Below are positions 20,484-28,598 of a stretch of DNA of 64,000 nucleotides, piece by piece. A program made the translations under genes and the position numbers. The stretch's first letter is position 1. Each line of letters starts with the position of its first letter. The notes beneath the pieces were generated by a model, which did not search any database, was not told the origin of the DNA, and was given only the letters and a program-made list of their open reading frames with translations. The stretch comes from an uncultured Roseicyclus sp. (lineage in GTDB: Bacteria > Pseudomonadota > Alphaproteobacteria > Rhodobacterales > Rhodobacteraceae), in contig NZ_CALAHQ010000005.1 in assembly GCF_937892565.1 (NCBI RefSeq), positions 1 through 64,000 on the forward strand, written 5' to 3'.

Positions 20484-20542
20484 CGGCTAAGCAGCAGCAG
20501 GCCAAGAGCCGACATCCGCGCACCGGGCGCGGCAAGGGTCAT
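20477..20542 (-). CDS. leuA leader peptide (leucine attenuation)
   Basis: A 21-residue frame upstream of leuA ends in SALGLLLLSRL, with four leucine codons in a row and seven leucines in total. The leucine codons are CTT, CTG and CTC. Its stop falls in the first arm of a strong hairpin 60 bp before the leuA start. That arrangement is the classic one for ribosome-mediated attenuation: low charged tRNA-Leu stalls the ribosome on the run and favours read-through. The start is uncertain; ATG 20542 is chosen, and ATG 20515 or 20557 would give a shorter or longer peptide. Confidence 0.75.
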   Translation of the reverse strand: MTLAAPGARMSALGLLLLSRL

Positions 20543-20654
20543 GATATGGGCCTGCATGGTCATGGGGGCGAAAATACCGATCCTTGCGGCTTTGAAAACC
20601 CCCTTTCGGGTCAGCGCCATTGACCGAACCCGTGCGCGCCATAACTGGCCTGTC

Positions 20655-21320
20655 ATGGAACAGGCATTGGTGATCGGGGCCTCGGGCGGCATTGGCCGCG
20701 CGGTGGCGGAAGAATGGCGCGCGCGGGGCGCTGTGGTGACGGGGCTTTCGCGGGCCGCCGATGGCTTGGATGTAACCGATCCGGCCAGCGTGGCGCGCGT
20801 GATGGGCGCGCTTGACGGGCCCTATGATGCGGTGTTCGTGGCCATCGGCATCCTTGCCCCGCCGGGATCAGCCCCCGAAAAGCAACTGGCCCAGATCGAT
20901 CCTGCGGCCATGGCGCGGGTCTTTGCCGTCAACACCATCGGTGTGGCCACCATCCTGACCCATCTGCCGCGGCTTTTGCCGCGCAAGGGGCGCTCGGTCA
21001 CGGGGGTCCTGACGGCCAAGGTTGGCTCGATCGGCGACAACCGGCTGGGGGGCTGGTATTCCTATCGCGCCTCAAAGGCGGCGCTGAACCAGATCGTACA
21101 TGGCGCGGCCATCGAGATTGCGCGCTCCCACCGTGAGGCGGTGATCGCAGCCCTTCACCCCGGCACCGTCGCCACGCCCTTTACCCAAGGCTATGATCCC
21201 GCTTACGGCAAGACCACCCCCGAACAGGCCGCGCGCGCGCTCTGCGATGTGATGGCGGGCCTTGCCCCCGCGCAAACGGGCGGGTTTTTCGATTATGCCG
21301 GTCACAACCTGCCATGGTAG
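20655..21320 (+). CDS. short-chain dehydrogenase/reductase
   Basis: This 221-residue SDR has the cofactor motif VIGASGGIGRAVAEEW at residues 6-21, NTIG at about 95, a catalytic region LGGWYSYRASKAALNQI with the Y-x3-K pair, and PGTVATPFT. It resembles C-factor-type SDRs such as YbbO/CsgA in its short length and early loss of the usual NAG motif. The substrate is unknown. It is divergent from leuA and overlaps the start of the photolyase gene by 7 bp (ATGGTAG), so the two are likely one transcript and may both respond to light or oxidative stress; that last point is inference. Confidence 0.85.
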   Translation: MEQALVIGASGGIGRAVAEEWRARGAVVTGLSRAADGLDVTDPASVARVMGALDGPYDAVFVAIGILAPPGSAPEKQLAQIDPAAMARVFAVNTIGVATILTHLPRLLPRKGRSVTGVLTAKVGSIGDNRLGGWYSYRASKAALNQIVHGAAIEIARSHREAVIAALHPGTVATPFTQGYDPAYGKTTPEQAARALCDVMAGLAPAQTGGFFDYAGHNLPW

Positions 21321-22843
21321 GCCGCCTGATCCTTGTCTTGGGCGATCAACTCACCGATGAACTTTCCGCGCTGCGCGAGGGGGACCCTTCGCGCGACATC
21401 ATCGTCATGGCCGAGGTGATGGGCGAGGCGTCCTATGTTCCCCACCACCCCAAAAAGATCGCCTTTCTTTTTGCCGCCATGCGCAAATTCGCGGCCCATC
21501 TGGAAGCAAAGGGTTGGCGGGTGCGCTACACGCGCCTCGATGACCCTGACAACACCCACACCATCCCGGGCGAGCTGATCCGCGGCGCGGCCGAAACCGG
21601 CGCGGTCGAGGTGCTGGCCACCGAACCGGGTGAATTCCGCCTGATCGCCGCACTCGAAGAGTGCCCCATCCCGGTCCACCAATTCCCCGACGACCGGTTC
21701 CTGTGTTCCCATGCCGAATTCGACCAATGGGCCGAGGGGCGCAAAGAGCTGCGGATGGAATGGTTCTACCGCGAGATGCGCCGCAAGACCGGCCTGTTGA
21801 TGGAGGGCGACCAGCCCGCCGGCGGCAAGTGGAACTATGACCATGACAACCGCAAGCCCGCCCCCGGCGACATCGGGTTCAACGGCCCGCTGCGGCACCG
21901 CCCCGACGCGGGCACCGAGGCGGTGCTGACGCTGGTCGCGTCCCGTTTTGCGGGCAACTTCGGCACGCTTGACCCCTTTTGGTTTGCCACCGACCGCGAC
22001 GGCGCGCTGGCGGCACTGGACCATTTCATCGCCCATGCCCTGCCGCGTTTTGGCGATTTTCAGGATGCGATGCTCGACGGGAACCGATTTCTCTATCACT
22101 CTGTCATCTCGATGTATCTCAACGCCGGGCTTTTGGGCTGGCGCGAGATCTGCGAGGCGGCCGAGGGCGCCTGGCGGTCGGGCAAGGCCCCGCTGAACGC
22201 GGTCGAGGGCTTTGTCCGACAGATCATCGGCTGGCGCGAATTCATGCGCGGCATCTATTTTCGCCAGGGCCCCGATTATACCCGCATGAACGCGCTCGGC
22301 CATGACCGCAAGCTGCCCGAATTCTACTGGACCGCCGACACCGCGATGCGCTGTGTGTCGCGCGCCGTTGAACAGACCCGCGACGAGGCCTATGCCCACC
22401 ACATCCAGCGCCTGATGGTAACGGGCAATTTTGCGCTCTTGGCGGGGATCGATCCGCATCAGGTTCATGAGTGGTATCTGGCTGTCTATGCCGACGCCTA
22501 TGAATGGGTCGAAGCCCCCAACGTCATCGGCATGAGCCAATTTGCCGATGGCGGCATCGTGGGGTCAAAGCCCTATGTCTCGGGCGGCAACTACATCAAC
22601 AAGATGTCTGATTACTGCAAGGGTTGCAGCTATGAGGTTGGGGAAAAGTCTGGGGATAAGGCTTGTCCGTTCAATTATCTCTACTGGGCGTTCCTGCACC
22701 GGCACCGCGACCGCTTTGGGCGCAACCCGCGCATGGCACAGATGTATCGCACATGGATGGCGATGTCCGATGACAGGCGGCAGGCGAGTTTGGACAGCGC
22801 CGATGCGTTCTTGGCGCGGCTGGATCGCAGTGCGCCGGTGTAA
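21314..22843 (+). CDS. phrB: Fe-S bacterial (6-4) photolyase / cryptochrome, PhrB-CryB family
   Basis: This 509-residue flavoprotein belongs to the prokaryotic FeS-BCP branch of photolyases, known from Agrobacterium PhrB (6-4 photolyase) and Rhodobacter sphaeroides CryB (light-signalling cryptochrome). The four cysteines for the 4Fe-4S cluster are present at about 347, 435, 438 and 451 (MRCVSRAV; DYCKGCSYEV; KACPFNYLYW), spaced as in PhrB. The flavin-binding part contains IIGWREFMRGIYF and ADAYEWVEAPNVIGMSQFADGG. The N-terminal antenna domain starts VGRLILVLGDQLTDE. Whether the product repairs DNA or signals cannot be told from sequence. Confidence 0.93.
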   Translation: MVGRLILVLGDQLTDELSALREGDPSRDIIVMAEVMGEASYVPHHPKKIAFLFAAMRKFAAHLEAKGWRVRYTRLDDPDNTHTIPGELIRGAAETGAVEVLATEPGEFRLIAALEECPIPVHQFPDDRFLCSHAEFDQWAEGRKELRMEWFYREMRRKTGLLMEGDQPAGGKWNYDHDNRKPAPGDIGFNGPLRHRPDAGTEAVLTLVASRFAGNFGTLDPFWFATDRDGALAALDHFIAHALPRFGDFQDAMLDGNRFLYHSVISMYLNAGLLGWREICEAAEGAWRSGKAPLNAVEGFVRQIIGWREFMRGIYFRQGPDYTRMNALGHDRKLPEFYWTADTAMRCVSRAVEQTRDEAYAHHIQRLMVTGNFALLAGIDPHQVHEWYLAVYADAYEWVEAPNVIGMSQFADGGIVGSKPYVSGGNYINKMSDYCKGCSYEVGEKSGDKACPFNYLYWAFLHRHRDRFGRNPRMAQMYRTWMAMSDDRRQASLDSADAFLARLDRSAPV

Positions 22844-22945
22844 GCCCGCTTGACCGGCGCCGCGCGCTGGGCAATCTGACCCGCAGGCGTGGCCGGCCCG
22901 AGATGGTCCAAGGCCCGCACATGCCTCTTTCTGGAGAGATCAGAA

Positions 22946-23496
22946 ATGATCGCCGTTCATTCCGTGAGCGACGCCTTTTCCGGTGCGGATTGCGCCCGGA
23001 TCCTCGACTGCGTGGCCGCAGCGCCAAGCCGGGATGCGGGTCTTGTGCGCCAAGCCCGCGACCACAATCTGCGCCGCGCCGATCTGGTCTGGCTTGATGA
23101 TGTCGATGGCACATCCTGGGTCATGGACCGTGTGATCGACCTTGTGCGTGCGGCCAACCGCGATGTCTTTGATTTCGACATCACCGATTTCGCCGAAAGC
23201 CCGCAGGTCGCCCGCTATGGCGCCGAGCGCGAGGGGCATTTCGGCTGGCATTCCGATGTGGGCGAGGGGCGGTGGCTGAACGGCGCAAGCTGACCATCGT
23301 GGTGCAACTCTCGGAGCCCGACGCCTACACAGGCGGCGATCTGGAGGTGATGCCGGGCGCCAACATCATCAGCGCCGACCGCGCGCGCGGCACCGCCACG
23401 CTGTTTCCGTCCTTTGTGCTGCACCGCGTCACGCCGGTTACGGTGGGCGAACGCCACTCGCTGACCGTTTGGTGCCATGGCGCGCCTTTCAGATAG
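22946..23496 (+). pseudogene. 2OG-Fe(II) oxygenase family protein, frameshifted
   Basis: Two frames together make a protein of about 183 residues like 2-oxoglutarate/iron(II) dioxygenases. The first, from ATG 22946 with a GGAG site, ends FGWHSDVGEGRW and holds the iron-binding HxD (about 102-104); it then runs out of frame to a stop at 23291. The second frame gives AERRKLTIVVQLSEPDAY, GGDLEVMPG and FPSFVLHRVTPVTVGERHSL with the distal histidine and the 2OG-binding arginine. One missing base in the run TGG(G)CT at 23272-23276 would join them as GEGRWAERRKL. Both halves are well conserved, so loss is recent or the base is a sequence error. Confidence 0.78.
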
Positions 23497-23618
23497 GGTA
23501 GTCTGGCTCCACTGTGTAAAATCGAACAGGATGCTTGCGGCGGCGCGGAATTGAGGACGGTGGGGCGCAGGTCCATCTGCCGTTTGAGATAGAACTTCAC
23601 GCACAGGGAATTGTCCGC

Positions 23619-24209
23619 ATGTCCACCGTCAAGCTCGCCATCGTCTTCTATTCGACCTATGGCACCAATCACCGCATGGCCGAGATCGCCGCCGACGCCG
23701 CGCGCGCCGCGGGCGCCGAGGTGCGCCTGTTGCGCGTGGCCGAAACCGCCCCCGCCGAGGTCATAGCCACCCAGGATGCATGGAAGGCACAGGCCGACAA
23801 GATGGCCGCCATTCCCGTGGCAACCCCCGCCGATATGGAATGGGCCAATGCCTATCTGTTCTCGGCCCCCACCCGCTTTGGCACGGTCGCAAGCCAGTTG
23901 CGCGCCTTTATCGACAGCTTGGGCGGCCAGTGGTTCAGCGGTGCGCTGGCCAACAAGGCGGTCAGCGCCATGACCTCGGCCCAGAACCCGCATGGCGGGA
24001 TGGAGACGACCCTGATCGGTCTTTACACCACCATGATGCATTGGGGCGCTGTCATCGTCGCGCCGGGCTATACCGATCCGGCCGTTTTCGCCGCTGGTGG
24101 CAACCCTTATGGCACCGTGGCCGTCGCGGGCAAGGTGACCCCCGAGGCCGAGGCCGCCATCCGCCATCAGGCCAAGCGCCTTGTCGACATGGCCGCCAAG
24201 CTGGCCTGA
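23619..24209 (+). CDS. wrbA: NAD(P)H:quinone oxidoreductase WrbA
   Basis: WrbA is an FMN-dependent NAD(P)H:quinone oxidoreductase that reduces quinones by two electrons to avoid radicals. The 196 residues show the flavodoxin-like FMN loop [19 protein letters not shown] (about 10-28), [19 protein letters not shown] (about 85-103), [15 protein letters not shown]-type and [11 protein letters not shown] motifs. The start is ATG 23619, giving [14 protein letters not shown] likely terminator lies 20 bp after the stop. Length fits the family. Confidence 0.95.
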   Translation: MSTVKLAIVFYSTYGTNHRMAEIAADAARAAGAEVRLLRVAETAPAEVIATQDAWKAQADKMAAIPVATPADMEWANAYLFSAPTRFGTVASQLRAFIDSLGGQWFSGALANKAVSAMTSAQNPHGGMETTLIGLYTTMMHWGAVIVAPGYTDPAVFAAGGNPYGTVAVAGKVTPEAEAAIRHQAKRLVDMAAKLA

Positions 24210-24229
24210 GCCATTCGGATCGCATCACG

Positions 24230-24266
24230 AGGGCCGCGCCGGTGCATCCAGCGCGGCCCTTTCGTT
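24230..24266. terminator. rho-independent terminator between wrbA and the metallopeptidase gene
   Basis: Nine-base arms AGGGCCGCG and CGCGGCCCT enclose a 13-base loop and are followed by TTCGTT on the plus strand. It lies between convergent genes and probably serves wrbA. Confidence 0.65.
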
Positions 24267-24272
24267 ACGCCG

Positions 24273-24689
24273 TCATTCCCACCATGGATCGATGCGGGCG
24301 ATGTCGTCATCCGACCAGCCGAAATGATGCGCCAGTTCATGGACCAGCACATGGGCCACCATCTCGCCCAGGCTGACATTGCCGCGATCGGCCCATTCAT
24401 CCAGAATGGGCCGGCGGAACAGCCAGATCGTGTCGGGCCCCATCGGTTGGTCCATCACCGATTTCTCGGTCAGCGGGATGCCCTCATAAAGCCCGGTCAG
24501 CTCAAAAGGGTCGTCCATCTCCAGCCCGGCGAGCATGTCCGGCGATGCGAAATCCTCGATCCGTATCGCGATGCGGCGCGCGGCCACCGCATAGGGCGCG
24601 GGGATGGCGGCCAGGGCGGCCTCTGCCAGCGTCTCGAAAACCTCGAGACCGGGGGCGACCAGATCGTGATGGGGCGTGTTTTGGGTCAT
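24273..24689 (-). CDS. small metallopeptidase family protein (zincin-like, DUF1025)
   Basis: This 138-residue protein carries a zinc-binding HELAH motif in HVLVHELAHHFGWSDDD near residues 113-129, with a downstream acidic stretch that could give the third ligand. It fits the small, cytoplasmic, conserved proteobacterial family often called possible Zn-metallopeptidase; the substrate is unknown. PIDEYWxDRG-like spacing and LTEKSV and IWLFRRPILDEW are family blocks. The start at ATG 24689 was preferred over the upstream in-frame ATG at 24731 because residues before it do not match the family. It is convergent with wrbA. Confidence 0.8.
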   Translation of the reverse strand: MTQNTPHHDLVAPGLEVFETLAEAALAAIPAPYAVAARRIAIRIEDFASPDMLAGLEMDDPFELTGLYEGIPLTEKSVMDQPMGPDTIWLFRRPILDEWADRGNVSLGEMVAHVLVHELAHHFGWSDDDIARIDPWWE

Positions 24690-24755
24690 GGCCCCTGATA
24701 TGGACAATTCCGCGCCGATCTGAAAGACCACGCGGGTGTTGAAAAAGGCATTGTC

Positions 24756-26081
24756 ATGACCGTCACCACCCGTTTCGCGCCCTCACCCACCGGCTATATC
24801 CATGTGGGCAACCTGCGCACCGCGCTGTTCAATCACCTGATCGCGCGCAAGGCGGGCGGCACGTTCATCTTGCGGCTCGATGATACCGATCCCGAACGCT
24901 CGAAACAGGAATACGCCGACGCCATTCAGCAAGATCTGGAATGGCTGGGCCTGACCTGGGACCGGCTCGAACGGCAATCCGACCGGCTGGACCGCTACGC
25001 CGAAGAAGCCGACCGGCTGCGCGCGGCGGGCCGCTTCTATGAGGCGTGGGAAACCCCGACCGAACTGGACCTCAAGCGCAAGAAACAGCTCAACATGGGC
25101 CAGCCCCCGGTTTACGACCGCGCGGCCCTCAAGCTGTCGGCGGATGACAAGGCGCGTCTGCGCGCCGAACGCGGGCAAGGCGTGTGGCGTTTCCAGCTTG
25201 ATCAGGAACGCATCGAATGGGTGGATGGCATCCTCGGGCCGCTGTCGATCGATGCAGGCTCGGTCTCGGACCCGGTCCTGATCCGGGCCGATGGTCAGGT
25301 GCTCTATACCTTTGCCTCGGTCGTCGATGACATCGACATGGGCATCACCCATGTGGTGCGCGGCGCCGATCACGTCACCAACACCGCGACCCAGATCCAG
25401 ATCATGGCGGCCCTTGGCGCGGGCCACCCGGCATTCGCGCATCATTCGCTTCTGACCGGCGCGCAGGGTGAGGCGCTGTCCAAACGGCTTGGCACGCTGT
25501 CGTTGCGCGATCTGCGCGCGGCCGGGGTCGAGCGGATGGCGCTTTTGAGCCTGATGGCGCGGCTTGGGTCGTCCCAGCCCGTCGTGCTGGCAGGCTCCAT
25601 CGACGAATTGGCCGAAGGCTTTGATCTGTCACAATTCGGATCGGCCCCCACCAAATTCGATGAAACCGATCTGTTCCCGCTGACCGCCCGCATCTTGCAG
25701 GAAACCCCCCTGTCGGCGGTGGCGGGCGAGATCGCGGCCTTGGGCGTGCCCGATGCGCTGGCCGCCGATTTCTGGGCGGTGGCGCGTGCCAACATCACCA
25801 CAAAGGCCGATCTGGCGCCTTGGTGGGCACTGTTTCGCGATGGTGCCGTGCCCGTGGTCGATGACGAAGACCGCGCCTTTGTCGCGGCGGCCTTTGCCAT
25901 GTTGCCCGATCCGCCCTATGACGGCGCCACATGGGCCAACTGGACCAATGCCGTGAAAGACGCGACAGGGCGCAAGGGCAAGACCTTGTTCATGCCGCTG
26001 CGCAAGGCGGTGACAGGGCAAGACAAGGGCCCCGAGATGGCCGATGTGATGCGGCTCTTGCGGAAAAAACCGACGCTGTAA
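24756..26081 (+). CDS. gltX: glutamyl-tRNA synthetase
   Basis: This class I synthetase charges tRNA with glutamate. The 441 residues begin TTRFAPSPTGYIHVGNLRTA with the HIGH-type signature (HVGN), and contain FILRLDDTDPERS, RGADHVTNTATQIQIMAALG and the KMSKS-type loop LSKRLGTLSLRDL near 245. The C-terminal anticodon-binding part is short, as usual for one of the two GltX copies carried by alphaproteobacteria; the second copy is outside the window. Such organisms often make Gln-tRNA through Glu-tRNA and GatCAB. No operon partner is evident. Confidence 0.95.
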   Translation: MTVTTRFAPSPTGYIHVGNLRTALFNHLIARKAGGTFILRLDDTDPERSKQEYADAIQQDLEWLGLTWDRLERQSDRLDRYAEEADRLRAAGRFYEAWETPTELDLKRKKQLNMGQPPVYDRAALKLSADDKARLRAERGQGVWRFQLDQERIEWVDGILGPLSIDAGSVSDPVLIRADGQVLYTFASVVDDIDMGITHVVRGADHVTNTATQIQIMAALGAGHPAFAHHSLLTGAQGEALSKRLGTLSLRDLRAAGVERMALLSLMARLGSSQPVVLAGSIDELAEGFDLSQFGSAPTKFDETDLFPLTARILQETPLSAVAGEIAALGVPDALAADFWAVARANITTKADLAPWWALFRDGAVPVVDDEDRAFVAAAFAMLPDPPYDGATWANWTNAVKDATGRKGKTLFMPLRKAVTGQDKGPEMADVMRLLRKKPTL

Positions 26082-26102
26082 CCGAAAGCTGCGCCTGAAC
26101 AC

Positions 26103-26663
26103 CTAGCCAGAAATGCCCAGATCGCGCAGGGCTGCGTTGACCAGCGCCCTTTCGCGGTCAGTCGTGACTTGGGCGCGCGGATAAAGCGGCGCGGCGCGGT
26201 CGTTCCGGATGCCCGCCTCCCATCCTTGCGTCGTTTCGAAAAACCGCGCCACGCCTGCTTCGCCAAACTCGCGCAAGAACCCCTGTGCCACCGTATCAAG
26301 ATAACTGAGCAAGATCGGATGGCGGCCCGTCGGCGCGATGTGGCGCGGATCGACCTGATAGATCATCACCGCTGTCGCGGCGGGCCGGTCATGGTGCACA
26401 TCGCGCAGCGCGTGACGCGCATAGGCATGTTCGCGCGCATCGAGCGCCGCCCAATCGCCCCCCGGCACCGATGCGATCAGCCCTTCGATCTGGGTGCCGG
26501 GCGCCTCGATCACCGACAGATAGGCGATCTGTCGGACGGTCGTGGCCTGCCAGATGCGCGCCCAGCCACGGGCGCGTGCGGGCGCTGCGTTCGGGTAGGC
26601 ATGGGTGGCCCGGTTCACAAGGCTGCCGTAGCCAAAGAAAAATGGGTCAGGCTTTGGGGTCAT
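26103..26663 (-). CDS. gamma-glutamylcyclotransferase-like protein
   Basis: This 186-residue protein has the signature of the gamma-glutamylcyclotransferase-like fold: FFFGYGSLVNRATH at residues 8-21, the substrate-loop glycines, and LDAREHAYARHAL where the catalytic glutamate is expected (about 82). Members release 5-oxoproline from gamma-glutamyl compounds or glutathione, but this subfamily is mostly uncharacterised. The start used is ATG 26663, next to the FGYGSL motif; an in-frame ATG at 26699 would add 12 residues. It is divergent from the glycine riboswitch. Confidence 0.75.
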   Translation of the reverse strand: MTPKPDPFFFGYGSLVNRATHAYPNAAPARARGWARIWQATTVRQIAYLSVIEAPGTQIEGLIASVPGGDWAALDAREHAYARHALRDVHHDRPAATAVMIYQVDPRHIAPTGRHPILLSYLDTVAQGFLREFGEAGVARFFETTQGWEAGIRNDRAAPLYPRAQVTTDRERALVNAALRDLGISG

Positions 26664-26740
26664 GTCGGTTTTGATGACGAAAGCGCCGCAGATGCACAAG
26701 GCCCCTTGCGGGTTGCCGCAAGCCTGATATTTTGACCCTG

Positions 26741-26908
26741 TCGACGCAGGGAGACGCTGACCCGATCCGGTCAGGGCCGAAGGAGCAACCGCCCCGGTAA
26801 ACTCTCAGGCAAAAGGACCTGTGCCGGCACGACAACTCTGGAGAGTGATGCGGCCCGCCGCATCCGCCGACGGGATAACGATCTCAGGCCACAGGACAGA
26901 GGGGGCAT
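26741..26908 (+). promoter_or_regulatory. tandem glycine riboswitch upstream of gcvT
   Basis: Aptamer 1 carries the conserved words GCCGAAGGAGCAA, AAACTCTCAGGCAAAAGGAC and the closing CTCTGGAGAG. A second, shorter aptamer follows at about 26851-26908 with GCCGACGGGATAACGA, ATCTCAGGCCACAGGAC and AGAGGGGGC. Two aptamers in a row directly before gcvT match the well-known glycine-sensing riboswitch that turns on glycine cleavage when glycine is plentiful. The stretch between the divergent gene and the riboswitch holds only its promoter. Confidence 0.92.
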
Positions 26909-26975
26909 CACTATCGCGGCTCAGGCGGGGCGCGATCACCGATGCCGGGCCCTATGCCCAAACCGATGACGGGGA

Positions 26976-28094
26976 ATGATGGCCGACAGTGTCGACAAGG
27001 ATCTGAACACGCTGCCGCTTGCAGGGCTGCATGCCGAATTGGGCGCGAAATTCGTGCCATTCGCGGGCTGGTCCATGCCCGTGCAATATGGCGATGGCGT
27101 GATGGCCGAACATCTGTGGACGCGCCAAAAGGCCGGGCTGTTCGATGTCAGCCATATGGGACAGGTGCGCCTGCCCAAGACGGCGCTGGCAGCCCTTGAG
27201 GGTCTGATCCCGGCCGATCTGATCGGTCTGCCCGAAGGGCGCCAGCGCTATGGCGTCTTTACCAATGACACCGGCGGCGTGCTGGATGATCTGATGATCG
27301 CGCATCGTGCGGGCGATGTGTTGCTGGTCGTCAACGCCGCCCGCCATGCCCATGATCTTGCCCATTTGAGCGCCCATGTCGCGGGCGTCGAGCCGGTGGG
27401 CGACCGCGCGCTTCTGGCGCTTCAGGGGCCGATGGCCCAAGCGGTTCTGGCCCCCTTGGTGGCAGGTGTGGCCGAGATGCGCTTTATGGATGTTGCCGTC
27501 TGCACGTGGCAGGGCGGCGCGCTGTGGATTTCCCGCTCGGGCTATACGGGCGAGGACGGGTTCGAAATCTCGGTGCCCGTGGACCATGCCCAAGCCTTTG
27601 CCCGGGCGCTTTTGGCCGATGCCCGCGTGGCGCCCATCGGGCTTGGCGCGCGTGACAGCTTGCGGCTCGAGGCGGGTTTGCCGCTCTATGGCCAGGAGAT
27701 GGACGAGACGATTTCCCCGATCGAGGCAGGACAGGCCTGGTCGATCGGGCGGGCGCGCCGTGCGGGCGGGGACCGCGCGGGCGGTTTTCCCGGGGCCGGT
27801 GTCATTTTGGATCAATTGTCCCATGGCGCACCGCGCCGCCGCGTGGGGCTTTGCCCCGAAGGCCGCGCACCGATGCGTGCGGGCGTGCCGCTGTTTGCCG
27901 ATGCACAGGGCGGCGCACCTGTGGGCGTGATCACCTCGGGCGGTTTTGGCCCCTCGGTCGGCGCGCCCATCGCCATCGGACTGATCGATGCCGCCACCCC
28001 TGCCCAAGCCCCGATCTTTGGCGAGCTGCGCGGCAAGCGCTTGCTTGCGCGGCAAGTGCCGCTGCCTTTCGTGCCACCCGGATACAAACGCTGA
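26976..28094 (+). CDS. gcvT: aminomethyltransferase, glycine cleavage T protein
   Basis: GcvT transfers the aminomethyl carbon from lipoylated H protein to tetrahydrofolate, releasing ammonia. The 372 residues contain the family's FVPFAGWSMPVQYGDGVMAEH, GLFDVSHMGQVRL, DDLMIAHRAGDVLLVVNAAR, the catalytic SGYTGEDGFE region with its aspartate, and LRLEAGLPLYGQEMDETISP. It is the first gene after the glycine riboswitch, followed 24 bp later by gcvH. Two ATGs (26976 and 26979) start the frame; the first is listed. Confidence 0.96.
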   Translation: MMADSVDKDLNTLPLAGLHAELGAKFVPFAGWSMPVQYGDGVMAEHLWTRQKAGLFDVSHMGQVRLPKTALAALEGLIPADLIGLPEGRQRYGVFTNDTGGVLDDLMIAHRAGDVLLVVNAARHAHDLAHLSAHVAGVEPVGDRALLALQGPMAQAVLAPLVAGVAEMRFMDVAVCTWQGGALWISRSGYTGEDGFEISVPVDHAQAFARALLADARVAPIGLGARDSLRLEAGLPLYGQEMDETISPIEAGQAWSIGRARRAGGDRAGGFPGAGVILDQLSHGAPRRRVGLCPEGRAPMRAGVPLFADAQGGAPVGVITSGGFGPSVGAPIAIGLIDAATPAQAPIFGELRGKRLLARQVPLPFVPPGYKR

Positions 28095-28118
28095 TCACCC
28101 CCTCCAGATGAGGACACT

Positions 28119-28481
28119 ATGAAATACACAGAAGATCATGAATGGCTGAGCCTCGAGGGCGACATCGTCACCGTGGGCATCACCGAATACGCCGCAACGC
28201 AATTGGGTGATGTGGTGTTTGTCGAATTGCCCGAAGTCGAGACGCAGATCGCGCGCGGCGACGAGATCGTGGTGATCGAAAGCGTCAAGGCGGCATCCGA
28301 CATTGTGGCGCCCCTCGATGGCGAGATCGTCGAGATCAACGAGGCCTTGGTCGACAACCCGGCCTTGGTCAATGACGACCCCACCGGGGCTGCGTGGTTC
28401 TTCAAGGTCAAGATCGACGATCCCTCGGTGCTTGATGAATACATGGATGAGGAAGACTACAAGGATCACATCGGCGAGTGA
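28119..28481 (+). CDS. gcvH: glycine cleavage H protein
   Basis: GcvH is the lipoyl carrier that shuttles the aminomethyl group between GcvP and GcvT. The 120 residues match the family over their length: MKYTEDHEWLSLEGDIVTVG, TQLGDVVFVELPEVE, and the lipoylation site ESVKAASDI with its lysine near residue 59. A Shine-Dalgarno GAGGACACT precedes the ATG. A two-hairpin repeat element separates it from gcvP. Confidence 0.97.
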   Translation: MKYTEDHEWLSLEGDIVTVGITEYAATQLGDVVFVELPEVETQIARGDEIVVIESVKAASDIVAPLDGEIVEINEALVDNPALVNDDPTGAAWFFKVKIDDPSVLDEYMDEEDYKDHIGE

Positions 28482-28491
28482 CCGCGCCGAT

Positions 28492-28554
28492 GGGGGCGCT
28501 GCCCCCGCCGCGCCTTTGGCGCGGCCCCCCCGGAGTATTTCTCAAGCAAAGATG
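28492..28554. repeat. REP-like element between gcvH and gcvP
   Basis: Two adjacent hairpins, GGGGGC-GCT-GCCCCC and CCGCGCC-TTT-GGCGCGG, are followed by a C run and GGAGTATTTCTCAAGCAAAGATGA. Similar hairpin-plus-GTATTT...AAAGATGA units are seen at 11911-11962. It lies inside the gcv operon, where it could tune the level of gcvP or act as an mRNA-stabilising hairpin. Confidence 0.6.
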
Positions 28555-28598
28555 ACCAGGGAGAAGCGCTGTGCCTTCGCCCCGAGAGGATGACAGAC

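Noticed and set aside
28492-28554. Possible riboswitch or attenuator before gcvP
   Set aside because: Only simple hairpins with a repeated tail are seen; no aptamer core words, and similar copies lie elsewhere.
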